From assembly GCF_018500185.1 (NCBI RefSeq), contig NZ_JAHBGI010000007.1, forward strand, positions 1-64,000: a stretch of 64,000 bases of DNA. The letters run 5' to 3'. Both the position numbers and the translations under genes were made by a program. The first letter of the stretch is position 1. Every line of letters begins with the position of its first letter. The notes beneath the pieces are model-generated. The model searched no databases. It worked only from the letters and a program-made list of their open reading frames with translations, and was not told the origin of the DNA. Positions 1-8,174 of the stretch are shown here, piece by piece. This DNA is from Litoribacter ruber. GTDB lineage: Bacteria > Bacteroidota > Bacteroidia > Cytophagales > Cyclobacteriaceae.

Positions 1-17
1 AGTAGGTCGCCGCCTTC
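1..17 (+). rRNA. rrf: 5S ribosomal RNA, 3' end only
   Basis: The window opens inside the 3' strand of a 5S rRNA: AGTAGGTCGCCGCC matches the conserved 3' end (…GAGAGUAGGUCGCCGCC) typical of Bacteroidota 5S genes. The rest of the rRNA operon lies upstream of the window. A hairpin with a T-run follows within about 15 bases, as expected for the end of an rRNA operon. The exact mature end is uncertain by a few bases. Confidence 0.8.
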
Positions 18-28
18 CTTTATTAAGC

Positions 29-59
29 AAAGCCTTCAGAGTGATCTGGAGGCTTTTTT
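29..59 (+). terminator. Intrinsic terminator of the rRNA operon
   Basis: Stem AAAGCCTTCAG / CTGGAGGCTTT with a 6-base loop and one mismatch, followed by a run of T. It sits directly after the 5S end and faces the same way. Confidence 0.8.
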
Positions 60-69
60 GCGTTTAGGG

Positions 70-147
70 CTTTTAAAGGGATGCACGTGACGGCGGGCAG
101 GGTTTCTCGGAGTTCATAGGGGAAATTCACGGAGTTTTTTGGTCAAG
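70..147. repeat. Degenerate copy of the CACAGAGTT-type interspersed repeat
   Basis: AAAGGGATGCACG, then TTTCTCGGAGTT and AATTCACGGAGTTTTTT, resembles in order the units AAAGGGACACAGAGTT and AGTTTCACGGAGTTTT found intact elsewhere in this window (14830, 23321, 38045). It is weakly conserved and could be partly chance. Confidence 0.4.
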
Positions 148-263
148 TGATTTATCCCCAAAATTGCCGACCTTATAAAATATATCCATTTGGGTGGATT
201 AATATCCCAGCTACTTCCTAATTAGGGAATTATGTTGCAGTTTTGCACCAAATAATTATTGAT

Positions 264-1508
264 ATGGCTATTATATTTCAATCCCTAGCGATAATAGACC
301 CATCGGGTATCAAGGATCCCTCCGATTTTATTTTTGATGAGCAGAACGGCTTACGTGAACTGAAAGGAGAAAACATTCCGGCTGATGCGGTAAATATTGA
401 TTGTAAAGGGTTGTATGCTTCCCAAGGGTGGGTTGACTTAAAATGTTTCAATGGAGAACCGGGCTTGGAATACAAGGAGGACTTGGAGTCATTAGGTCAA
501 GGCTTGGCCAAAGGCGGTTTTGTTAAAGCGGTTTTGTTACCTAACACTGATCCAGCCATTCAGACTAAAAGTGATGTTGAGTTCTTGAAGACAAGAACCA
601 AGGATTTTTTTTCCAAGATAATTATTCAAGGAGCCCTTACTAAGGATACTAAAGGGGAGGATTTTACAGAGATCCTGGATTTGGCCAATAGTGGTGTCAA
701 AGTATTTGGGGATGGTTTGAAGCCTTTGGCCAACTCTGACCGGCTGATGAAAGCTCTCCAATATTTGCAGAAATTTGATGGGATTGTGTTTGATCACAGC
801 TATGATCCTTTACTGGCAATTTTCGGTCAGATGCACGAGGGTGAGGCTAGTACAAGGTTAGGGATGAAAGGGATTCCGCCATTGGCCGAGGAAGTAGCCA
901 TTCAGAAGAATATTGAGATTTTAAAATATACCGGGGGCAGACTTCACTTCCAAACCGTTAGTACCATAAAATCAGTTAAATTGATCAGAGAGGCTAAGAA
1001 AGAAGGACTGGCTGTGACGGCTGATGTATCGCTTTATCAATTGCTATTTTCTGATGAAGATTTGGCTACGTTTGATACCAACATGAAAGTGAAACCTCCT
1101 TTTAGAGGTGAGAGTGAGAGGGAGGCCCTACTCGGAGGGTTGAAAGATGGGACAATCGATGCCATTGTTTCCAATCATAGGCCTCATGATTTTGATGCTA
1201 AACATATTGAGTTTGATTTTGCTGGACATGGTATGCTAGGGCTTCAGACATTTTTGCCGGGGCTGATCCAATTGGAAAAAGAACTGGGATGGCCATTGCT
1301 TATTGAAAAGGTCACTTCAGGGCCAAATAAAGTTCTTGGTGAGAGTGAAGATAACTCTTTGGTGATTTTTGATCCTAAAAAGAAATGGAAATTCAATTCC
1401 AAAACTAATACTTCTAAATCCAACAATTCACCTTGGTTTGGAAAAGAGCTTACCGGTCAGGTTAAGTATTTAATTAACCGAAACAAGTACATTAAAATTA
1501 ATGAATAG
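264..1508 (+). CDS. Dihydroorotase-like protein lacking the metal-binding residues (pseudo-enzyme)
   Basis: An amidohydrolase-fold protein of 414 residues clearly related to dihydroorotase (PyrC family): the segments KEDLESLGQGLAKGGF and LLPNTDP match the family. The zinc motif HxH is replaced by K60-C-F, the usual H in the 'HVST' segment is replaced (FQTVST), and the catalytic Asp of 'TDHAPH' is Asn304 (SNHRPH). It is therefore unlikely to hydrolyse dihydroorotate; a structural role like that of non-catalytic DHOase subunits in ATCase complexes is inference. ATG 264 is preferred to TTG 243 because the family N-terminus starts there. The 3' end overlaps the next gene by 8 bases, so the two are probably co-transcribed. 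Confidence 0.85.
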   Translation: MAIIFQSLAIIDPSGIKDPSDFIFDEQNGLRELKGENIPADAVNIDCKGLYASQGWVDLKCFNGEPGLEYKEDLESLGQGLAKGGFVKAVLLPNTDPAIQTKSDVEFLKTRTKDFFSKIIIQGALTKDTKGEDFTEILDLANSGVKVFGDGLKPLANSDRLMKALQYLQKFDGIVFDHSYDPLLAIFGQMHEGEASTRLGMKGIPPLAEEVAIQKNIEILKYTGGRLHFQTVSTIKSVKLIREAKKEGLAVTADVSLYQLLFSDEDLATFDTNMKVKPPFRGESEREALLGGLKDGTIDAIVSNHRPHDFDAKHIEFDFAGHGMLGLQTFLPGLIQLEKELGWPLLIEKVTSGPNKVLGESEDNSLVIFDPKKKWKFNSKTNTSKSNNSPWFGKELTGQVKYLINRNKYIKINE

Positions 1509-2013
1509 GTATTTACTATCCTCCTATAAATTCGGATTAGCAGCAGGTGTTTTGGGTGCATTAGCTTTCTGGGTTTTGAAGCTTTCTAATTTGGAGCCTG
1601 TAAGCTTCACCTTGATATTTGGATACATGGTAATACCTGTATTCCTATTTCTTGGCATAAAAAATTTCAGAGACTACCATAACGATCAAGAGCTTTTCTT
1701 TGCCCAAGGAATGACAGTGGGCTTCTTCATCTACAGTATTTTCGGATTGTTTTTAGCGAGTATGGTCAGCATGTTTTTGATGTTTCAACCTGAAATTTTC
1801 AATGAATATATTCAGATGAATCTGGATTTCTTAGTTCAGCGCAAGGATCAAATCACAGAGGAGATGGGGCTATCAACCTATGAAAGTCTTTATCAAAGTT
1901 CTCTTGACAATACTGTCTCGGACATTTTCTTCGATTATTTGGCAAAAATCACCATCTTTGGATTATTATCTACGATTATAATCACCGTGATTTTAAAACA
2001 GTCCAAGATCTGA
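1501..2013 (+). CDS. DUF4199 family membrane protein
   Basis: 170 residues with four hydrophobic segments (about 10-30, 35-55, 75-100 and 145-168) and a polar stretch rich in Q/D/E before the last one. This layout is that of the DUF4199 family of Bacteroidota, whose function is unknown. It overlaps the dihydroorotase-like gene by 8 bases and is followed 4 bases later by a second DUF4199 gene. Together with the downstream glycosyltransferases this suggests a cell-envelope task, which is inferred from context only. Confidence 0.75.
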   Translation: MNRYLLSSYKFGLAAGVLGALAFWVLKLSNLEPVSFTLIFGYMVIPVFLFLGIKNFRDYHNDQELFFAQGMTVGFFIYSIFGLFLASMVSMFLMFQPEIFNEYIQMNLDFLVQRKDQITEEMGLSTYESLYQSSLDNTVSDIFFDYLAKITIFGLLSTIIITVILKQSKI

Positions 2014-2017
2014 ATTT

Positions 2018-2590
2018 ATGGAAAATTACAATGGAAATTCTGATGTCGAAGTAGGAGCAGCCCCTTTTCAAGCTGCTTTCAAGACAGGAATAGTTTTGGG
2101 TCTGATCACTGTGGTGGCATACTTTATCCTTTATTTCATTGACTCCACTCTATTGGCTTCAGGGTATGTAGGGCTGGTACTCGTGGCTGTCATGGTAGGG
2201 GTGATCATGATTTTCGGGATCGAATACCGAAAAGAGTTGGGGGGCTATATGACTTTTGGTGTGGCCTTTCAATTTGTGTTTATTGCCTTGTTGATCAGCA
2301 GTCTTATTAGCACTGGCGGAAATGTTCTATTATTTCACATAATTGACCCAAACCTTCCAACTGTTTTGGCAGACGCCCAAATGGAAAGCACATTGGCTAT
2401 AATGGAGCGGTTTGGTGGGGCTGGGGCCATAGGGGGTGAAGAAATTGATAAATTGAGGGAAGGGTTTTATGATAACTATACCATTGTAGGAATGATCAAA
2501 AGTTTGGGTGTGTCTGTAATCATTTCTGCGATTCTTGCTTTAATTTTGGGTGCCATTCTTAAGAAGAGAGATAAATCATTGGATTATTAA
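2018..2590 (+). CDS. DUF4199 family membrane protein
   Basis: 190 residues, a second and diverged DUF4199 protein. Four membrane segments are visible (about 20-45, 50-70, 80-105, 165-185), with an extracytoplasmic loop around residues 105-160 containing a Gly-rich stretch (RFGGAGAIGGEE). Sequence similarity to its neighbour is low, but size and membrane topology are the same, so an old duplication is likely. Only 3 bases separate it from the glycosyltransferase downstream. Confidence 0.75.
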   Translation: MENYNGNSDVEVGAAPFQAAFKTGIVLGLITVVAYFILYFIDSTLLASGYVGLVLVAVMVGVIMIFGIEYRKELGGYMTFGVAFQFVFIALLISSLISTGGNVLLFHIIDPNLPTVLADAQMESTLAIMERFGGAGAIGGEEIDKLREGFYDNYTIVGMIKSLGVSVIISAILALILGAILKKRDKSLDY

Positions 2591-2593
2591 TAC

Positions 2594-3556
2594 ATGCTTC
2601 AAATATCAGTAGTTATCCCTGTTTACAATGAAGAGGAATCCCTTCCTGAGTTAGCCGAATGGATTGGCCGCGTAATGGGGGAGAACGGATTTTCCTATGA
2701 AGTAATTTTTGTAAATGACGGAAGCCGTGATAATAGCTGGGAAGTGATAAGCATGCTGGCTCAAAAAAACGGGCACTTGAAAGGTGTTAGTTTTACCAGG
2801 AATTATGGTAAATCGGCGGCTCTTGATATCGGTTTTCAAAAAGCCAAAGGGGAAGTCGTAATCACCATGGATGCCGACCTACAGGACAGTCCTGACGAAA
2901 TACCTGGGCTCTACTATATGGTAACCAAAGAAGGGTATGATATTGTGTCGGGCTGGAAGAAAAAGCGCCACGATCCAATAGGGAAGACCATTCCATCCAA
3001 ATTCTTTAATGGTGTGACCAGCATGATTTCAGGAATTGATCTGCATGACTTCAATTGTGGACTCAAAGCCTATAAGAATAAGGTGGTGAAAAACATCCAT
3101 GTGTATGGAGAAATGCACCGCTATATCCCATTAATTGCCAAATGGAATGGGTTTAGCAAAATCGGGGAAAAAGTCGTTGAGCATAGACCACGCAAATATG
3201 GGTACACCAAATTTGGAATGGAAAGGTTTGTTAATGGATTTTTGGATCTGATTTCTGTATCATTTGTGAATAGGTACAAAAGAAAACCTATGCACTTTTT
3301 CGGCTCCTTGGGCACACTTTCCTTCTTTTCAGGATTTATCATTACCCTGTGGTTGATCTTTGAGAAAATCTATGGGCTGAAGAAGGGGATTCCGGTTCGC
3401 GAAATCACCGAGCAACCTACGTTTTTCTTGGCTTTGGTGGCTCTAATTATAGGTGTCCAGCTTTTTCTTACAGGCTTCTTGGCTGACATGATGGCCTCCA
3501 ACAATGTGCGGAAAGCGGATTACAATATTGAGCAAGAGGTTAATTTTGATGCCTGA
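2594..3556 (+). CDS. Family 2 glycosyltransferase (DPM1/GtrB-like), membrane-anchored
   Basis: 320 residues. The N-terminal GT-A domain has VVIPVYNEEESLPEL at the start, NDGS at 41-44 and a DxD nucleotide-sugar site (D93-A-D95, followed by LQDSP). Two C-terminal membrane helices lie near 236-257 and 276-300. This is the architecture of polyprenyl-phosphate glycosyltransferases, which transfer a sugar from a nucleotide donor to a lipid carrier on the inner membrane; the sugar cannot be told from sequence. Its TGA overlaps the ATG of the next glycosyltransferase by one base, so the two are translationally coupled. Confidence 0.88.
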   Translation: MLQISVVIPVYNEEESLPELAEWIGRVMGENGFSYEVIFVNDGSRDNSWEVISMLAQKNGHLKGVSFTRNYGKSAALDIGFQKAKGEVVITMDADLQDSPDEIPGLYYMVTKEGYDIVSGWKKKRHDPIGKTIPSKFFNGVTSMISGIDLHDFNCGLKAYKNKVVKNIHVYGEMHRYIPLIAKWNGFSKIGEKVVEHRPRKYGYTKFGMERFVNGFLDLISVSFVNRYKRKPMHFFGSLGTLSFFSGFIITLWLIFEKIYGLKKGIPVREITEQPTFFLALVALIIGVQLFLTGFLADMMASNNVRKADYNIEQEVNFDA

Positions 3557-4518
3557 TGTTATTCAGCATAATCATACCTGTTTATAACCGTCCACTTGAA
3601 ATAAAAGAATTACTTGAAAGTCTCAACAAGCAATCTTTTCGAGACTTTGAAGTAATCATTGTGGAAGATGGCTCTTCAGTAACATGTAAGGAAATCTGTG
3701 AAAGTTTTGACCGTTACTTTCCTATCACTTATTATTATCAGGAAAATACAGGCCAGGGTTTTGCGCGGAATTTTGGAATGAAGCGAGCTTCCGGAGACTT
3801 TTTTATCCTTTTGGATTCTGATTGTATTGTACCCCCAAATTATATGAAGATTGTCGCTGAGAGCTTGGAACTAAGACAGCTTGATGCTTTTGGTGGACCC
3901 GATGCCGCTGAGGAGAACTTCTCCCCATTGCAAAAGGCCATCAATTTCAGTATGACTTCCCTTTTTACCACCGGAGGAATTAGGGGGAAATTGCCGGATC
4001 CATCCAAATATCAGGCAAGGGGGTATAATATGGGGCTTTCTAGAAAGGCCTTTGAAGAAACACAGGGTTTTGTAGATCCGAATAAAGGGGAAGATATTGA
4101 GCTGAGTATCCGATTGAAAAAGCTCGGCTTTAAGCTGGAATTAATAGCAGATGCTTTTGTTTATCACAAAAGACGAAACACCTTTTGGTCCTTTATTAAG
4201 CAAAGTTATTCGTTTGGGAAAAATAGAGTCAATGTAAGTAGGTTTCATCCCGAGGCCATCAAGATCGTGCATTTGCTTCCTTTCTTCTTTCTATTGGGAG
4301 TCTTCAGTCTTCCAGGGTTGTTTTTGTTTAGGGAAAACCTGTTTTATCTAGGAGTGGGGTTACTAGGTCTCTGGAGTCTGGGTTTGATGATTACTTCCAC
4401 AATCGAAAACAAATCCTTATTTATCGGCCTGCTGTCACTACCTGTCGCGTTTGGGCAGCTTTTGGCTTATGGTGCTGGATTGGCCAGTGAAAGCCTGCGG
4501 AAAGCAAGCAAAGGCTAA
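3556..4518 (+). CDS. Family 2 glycosyltransferase with C-terminal membrane helices
   Basis: 320 residues. Start IIIPVYNRPLEIKELL, EDGS at 38-41, a DSD metal/nucleotide site at 87-89, and an ED-containing acceptor region (GEDIELSIRLKK), followed by hydrophobic segments in roughly the last 70 residues. It probably transfers a sugar at the cytoplasmic face of the inner membrane to an envelope glycan; donor and acceptor are unknown. It is the last gene of the operon that begins at 264 and ends 2 bases from the convergent methyltransferase. Confidence 0.85.
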   Translation: MLFSIIIPVYNRPLEIKELLESLNKQSFRDFEVIIVEDGSSVTCKEICESFDRYFPITYYYQENTGQGFARNFGMKRASGDFFILLDSDCIVPPNYMKIVAESLELRQLDAFGGPDAAEENFSPLQKAINFSMTSLFTTGGIRGKLPDPSKYQARGYNMGLSRKAFEETQGFVDPNKGEDIELSIRLKKLGFKLELIADAFVYHKRRNTFWSFIKQSYSFGKNRVNVSRFHPEAIKIVHLLPFFFLLGVFSLPGLFLFRENLFYLGVGLLGLWSLGLMITSTIENKSLFIGLLSLPVAFGQLLAYGAGLASESLRKASKG

Positions 4519-4520
4519 GT

Positions 4521-5282
4521 TTAACCTTTGGTGCAATAATAGATGATTTCATTAATTGGAAGGGCGTGCTTTTCGACCATTTCCTTAGGCAATGCTTGAA
4601 CATAGTTGTCTTCAGACACTCTCAAGCCTGATTTGCTTAGCCGGCTGGCATAATCCAAACCGTACTTCCTGACATGATCGCGCTGACCAAATAAACGCTC
4701 CCTTTCGGCTGGGTCGGTGATTGTTTTATCCTCCAGGGTTTCGGGCAGTGGGTACACCGGGGATTGTACTATTCCCCATCCATCTTTTTTGAGCACACGG
4801 TTGATTTCCCGGCAAGCGGCAATATCATCGTCCACATGCTCCATTACATGGTTGCAAAATACTACATCAAAAGTTTCGTCTTCAAAAGGGATTTGGTGGA
4901 TGTCCATCTTTACCTTGGCTAAAGGGGACTCCAAGTCACCTGTGATATATTCCAAGTTATCCATAGCCTCAAACTTGTCGATAAAGCAGAGCTCTGGAGC
5001 CACATGGAGTACTTTTAGTGGCTTCTTAAAAAAAGGAGTTTTTTCCTGTAAGAACAAATACATCAACCTGTGCCTTTCCAGGGCCAGGCAATTTGGACAA
5101 AGTGCATTGTCTCTTCCTTTTCTTCCATAAGGAAGGAATTTTTTGAATCCGCTATCGCAAACCGTACATATAACCTTGTCTCCCTTGTAAACCACGGCCA
5201 TTATTCGCAACACTTTATGGCTGACGAGTTGGAGGTACTTGCGTGGCACGTAGCGGATGACAAAGCTGATGATTGATTTCAT
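4521..5282 (-). CDS. Class I SAM-dependent methyltransferase with N-terminal zinc-ribbon-like motif
   Basis: 253 residues. Four cysteines in two CxxC pairs (C39/C42 and C62/C65) look like a small zinc ribbon ahead of a Rossmann methyltransferase domain (motif I as LHVAPE, then ITGDLES, IPFEDETFDVVFCNHVMEHV). The substrate is unknown. Relatives of this type often sit near glycosyltransferases, so modification of an envelope glycan is possible but unproven. It is transcribed towards the glycosyltransferase operon with a 2-base gap, so it is a separate unit. Confidence 0.8.
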   Translation of the reverse strand: MKSIISFVIRYVPRKYLQLVSHKVLRIMAVVYKGDKVICTVCDSGFKKFLPYGRKGRDNALCPNCLALERHRLMYLFLQEKTPFFKKPLKVLHVAPELCFIDKFEAMDNLEYITGDLESPLAKVKMDIHQIPFEDETFDVVFCNHVMEHVDDDIAACREINRVLKKDGWGIVQSPVYPLPETLEDKTITDPAERERLFGQRDHVRKYGLDYASRLSKSGLRVSEDNYVQALPKEMVEKHALPINEIIYYCTKG

Positions 5283-5487
5283 GGGTTCAATAAAGTTTAG
5301 GGCAAGTTACTAAACAAATGGCAAAAGAGCTTGTGTATGGAGGCTTTGATATTTCTTTCAATGGCAAAATGCTCGTGCCATCGGGATGGTATTTAGGTGA
5401 TAAAGGCTTAACTTCGAGGCAAATCCGGACTCGGTATTCTCTATCGATCCCTATCTCACACAAATTACAGTATTCAAACCAAATCTT

Positions 5488-6789
5488 ATGGCTAAAAATC
5501 TCCTGATTGTACTCGGATGTACCGCTGTTGTCATTATGATTTTGTATAAAGTCTTTTCTCCAGGAAAAAGTACGGAGGGGTCAGACCTTATTGTAGCTGC
5601 TAAAAAAGGCAAGTTCAAAGTGGAGATTACTACCACGGGAGAATTGCGTGCGCAACGGTCGGTGAAAATCATGGGGCCTCAAAGGGCACGTGAATTCCGA
5701 TTGAGCCAGCTGAAAATAGAGCAGATTGTAGATGAGGGGACGGTGGTGAAAGAAGGGGATTTTATAGCTTCCTTAGATAAGTCGGATCTTTTCGGAAAAG
5801 TAAGCGATGCACAGGGGAAGCTCGACCAGGTCAAGTCCCAATATGAGCAAACCCAACTGGATACAGCCCTGTCTTTGAGACAGGATAGGGATAATCTGAT
5901 AAACCTTACCTACCAAGTAGAGGAGCAGCAGCTGGTGTTGGACCAGTCCCAATATGAGCCTCCTGCTACAATAAAGCAATATGAGTACAATCTGGCCAAG
6001 GCCAAAAGGGATTTAAAACAAGCCGAAGAAAATTACAAAATCAAATTCAATCAAGCAGTCGCTAAAATGGCCGAAGTAGCCGCTAACTTAAGAAAAGAGG
6101 AAAGGGAATTTAAGCAGATGGAGGCGATGCTGGATGAATTTACCATTTATGCCCCACAGGATGGAATGGTCATTTATGAAAATGGCTGGGATGGCAACAA
6201 AGTAGGCCCAGGGTCCAGTATCAGTGCCTGGAATCCCGTGGTGGCGACATTGCCAGACCTGACGTCCATGTTGAGCATTACCTATGTCAACGAGGTGGAT
6301 ATCCGGAAAGTGAAAGTAGGGCAAAAAGTGGAACTGGGAATGGATGCCTTTCCTGAGAAGAGGCTCTCAGGAAGAGTGACACGTGTAGCAAATGTAGGGC
6401 AGCAGAGGTCAAATTCCGATGCGAAAGTATTTGAGGTCACCATTCTTGTCAATGAAAGTGATCCAGTAATGAGGCCAGCCATGACCACCAGCAATAATAT
6501 TATTGCAGATGAATTGACCGAGGCGGTATATGTGCCTCTAGAAGCTGTTCATGTGGAAAATGATAGTATAAATTATGTTTTGCTCAACAATGGCGTGAAA
6601 CAAGAAGTGAAATTAGGCCTATCCAATACCAATGAAGTGGTGATCCAAAAAGGGTTAAACTCTGGGGATAGGGTTTATCTTTCCACCCCCAAATGGAATA
6701 GCGACAAGCCGGTCAAATTGCTGAAAGAGCTGGATGGAAAAAGGGAGGATGAAGTGTTGGAGCATGGGGTGACGCATCTCGGTAAATAG
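5488..6789 (+). CDS. HlyD/MacA-type periplasmic adaptor subunit
   Basis: 433 residues. An N-terminal membrane anchor (about 4-22) is followed by a lipoyl-like half motif (DEGTVVKEGDFIASLD), a long coiled-coil hairpin (about 110-220, rich in Q/E/K), a second lipoyl half (FTIYAPQDGMVI) and beta-barrel/membrane-proximal domains. This is the usual layout of an adaptor that joins an inner-membrane transporter to an outer-membrane channel. It is the first gene of a three-gene set with a MacB-like permease (14 bases downstream) and a TolC-like channel. Confidence 0.87.
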   Translation: MAKNLLIVLGCTAVVIMILYKVFSPGKSTEGSDLIVAAKKGKFKVEITTTGELRAQRSVKIMGPQRAREFRLSQLKIEQIVDEGTVVKEGDFIASLDKSDLFGKVSDAQGKLDQVKSQYEQTQLDTALSLRQDRDNLINLTYQVEEQQLVLDQSQYEPPATIKQYEYNLAKAKRDLKQAEENYKIKFNQAVAKMAEVAANLRKEEREFKQMEAMLDEFTIYAPQDGMVIYENGWDGNKVGPGSSISAWNPVVATLPDLTSMLSITYVNEVDIRKVKVGQKVELGMDAFPEKRLSGRVTRVANVGQQRSNSDAKVFEVTILVNESDPVMRPAMTTSNNIIADELTEAVYVPLEAVHVENDSINYVLLNNGVKQEVKLGLSNTNEVVIQKGLNSGDRVYLSTPKWNSDKPVKLLKELDGKREDEVLEHGVTHLGK

Positions 6790-6803
6790 TAAAACGGTAA
6801 ATT

Positions 6804-8174
6804 TTGAGTCAAGAATCATTTAGATTTCGTGAAAGGCTGCTCGCCAATTTCTATATAGCGGTTGAGGCCGTTATTGCTAATCGGCTGAGGTCGTTTTTGA
6901 CTGCCCTAGGGATTATTTTTGGGGTGGCGGCCGTCATTGCCATGCTCGCCATCGGCAATGGCGCCCAGCAGGAAATCATGGAGCAAATTAAACTGGTGGG
7001 GGTGAATAACATCATCGTCGAACCGATAGTTGATCAAATAGAGGAAAAGGTTGGAGACGATAATTCACATGGAGAGGAAAAGAAAAAGTTTTCGCCCGGT
7101 CTTAGAATGTTGGATGTAGAGTCTATCCAAGAGGCCATTCCCGGCGTAAAGAATGTTAGTCCAGAAGTGATGGTTGATACTTATATCGTTAAGGATGGCA
7201 ACCGGCGATCTGCGAAGCTGGTAGGGGTGATGCCATCCTACTTTGAGGTGAATAACTTTTCAATTCAGGAAGGGAAAATGTTCACTAAAAACAATCTGAC
7301 TAAAGGGGACCCCGTCTGCCTGATTGGCCGGGGGGTACAGACGAAGTTTTTCAGCAAAGAAAATCCTATAGGTAAAAAGATCAAATGCGGAAATCAATGG
7401 CTTACTGTGGTAGGGGTGATGGAGGAAAGAAAGGTCTCCGAGGATAATATAGGGAAGTTAGGGATACGGGATTTGAATATGGATGTGTATATACCTATTC
7501 AATCCATGTTTGTAAGATATAAAAACCGGGATCTAGTCACTTCATCTGGTTTGATCCAGGGAGGGGGAAGAAGGTATTCGGGCACTGAAAGTCCTGCCGT
7601 AAATATGGGGAATCTGTCGAACTACCATCAATTGGATAGGTTGGTTGTGCAGGTTGAGGATAGCCGTTCCTTGTCTCCGACCGCCGATGTGATCAACAGG
7701 ATGCTGAGCAGGCGCCATTATGGGGTTGTGGACTTTGAAATCACGATTCCGGAGCTGTTGCTGAAGCAACAGCAGCGTACCCAGCACGTTTTTAACATCG
7801 TACTTGGAGCCATTGCAGGTATATCATTATTAGTCGGGGGTATTGGCATTATGAACATCATGCTGGCCTCAGTGATGGAAAGAATAAAAGAAATCGGACT
7901 AAGGCTTTCGTTGGGAGCAAAAAAATCCGATATTGTAAATCAGTTTTTATTCGAAGCGGTCATGATTAGTGTGAGCGGGGGTGTGATTGGAGTAATCTTG
8001 GGAATTGTTTTAGCGGATGCTGTGGCAAGATTTGGAGAATTTCCAACGATTGTAAGCTTCAGCTCTGTTGTGATTTCCTTTAGCGTGGCCGCTACGGTGG
8101 GGTTAGCCTTTGGGATAGCACCTGCAAGAAAAGCTGCTAAACAAGATCCAATAACATCGTTAAGGTATGAGTAA
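6804..8174 (+). CDS. MacB/FtsX-type ABC transporter permease
   Basis: 456 residues. The N-terminus RLRSFLTALGIIFGVAAVIAMLAIG is the first helix of the MacB family; a large periplasmic domain (about 60-320) follows, then three helices in the last 135 residues with the FtsX signature (GGIGIMNIMLASVMERIKEIGLRLSLGA). There is no ATPase domain and none is encoded next to it, so the nucleotide-binding subunit must come from elsewhere. The start is TTG at 6804, supported by the family N-terminus and by the lack of an earlier ATG in frame. It overlaps the TolC-like gene by 8 bases. Confidence 0.87.
   Translation: MSQESFRFRERLLANFYIAVEAVIANRLRSFLTALGIIFGVAAVIAMLAIGNGAQQEIMEQIKLVGVNNIIVEPIVDQIEEKVGDDNSHGEEKKKFSPGLRMLDVESIQEAIPGVKNVSPEVMVDTYIVKDGNRRSAKLVGVMPSYFEVNNFSIQEGKMFTKNNLTKGDPVCLIGRGVQTKFFSKENPIGKKIKCGNQWLTVVGVMEERKVSEDNIGKLGIRDLNMDVYIPIQSMFVRYKNRDLVTSSGLIQGGGRRYSGTESPAVNMGNLSNYHQLDRLVVQVEDSRSLSPTADVINRMLSRRHYGVVDFEITIPELLLKQQQRTQHVFNIVLGAIAGISLLVGGIGIMNIMLASVMERIKEIGLRLSLGAKKSDIVNQFLFEAVMISVSGGVIGVILGIVLADAVARFGEFPTIVSFSSVVISFSVAATVGLAFGIAPARKAAKQDPITSLRYE

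Noticed and set aside
5318-5506. 62-codon open frame upstream of the MacA-like gene
   Set aside because: It has no recognisable features, overlaps the start of the adaptor gene and lies where the promoter is expected.
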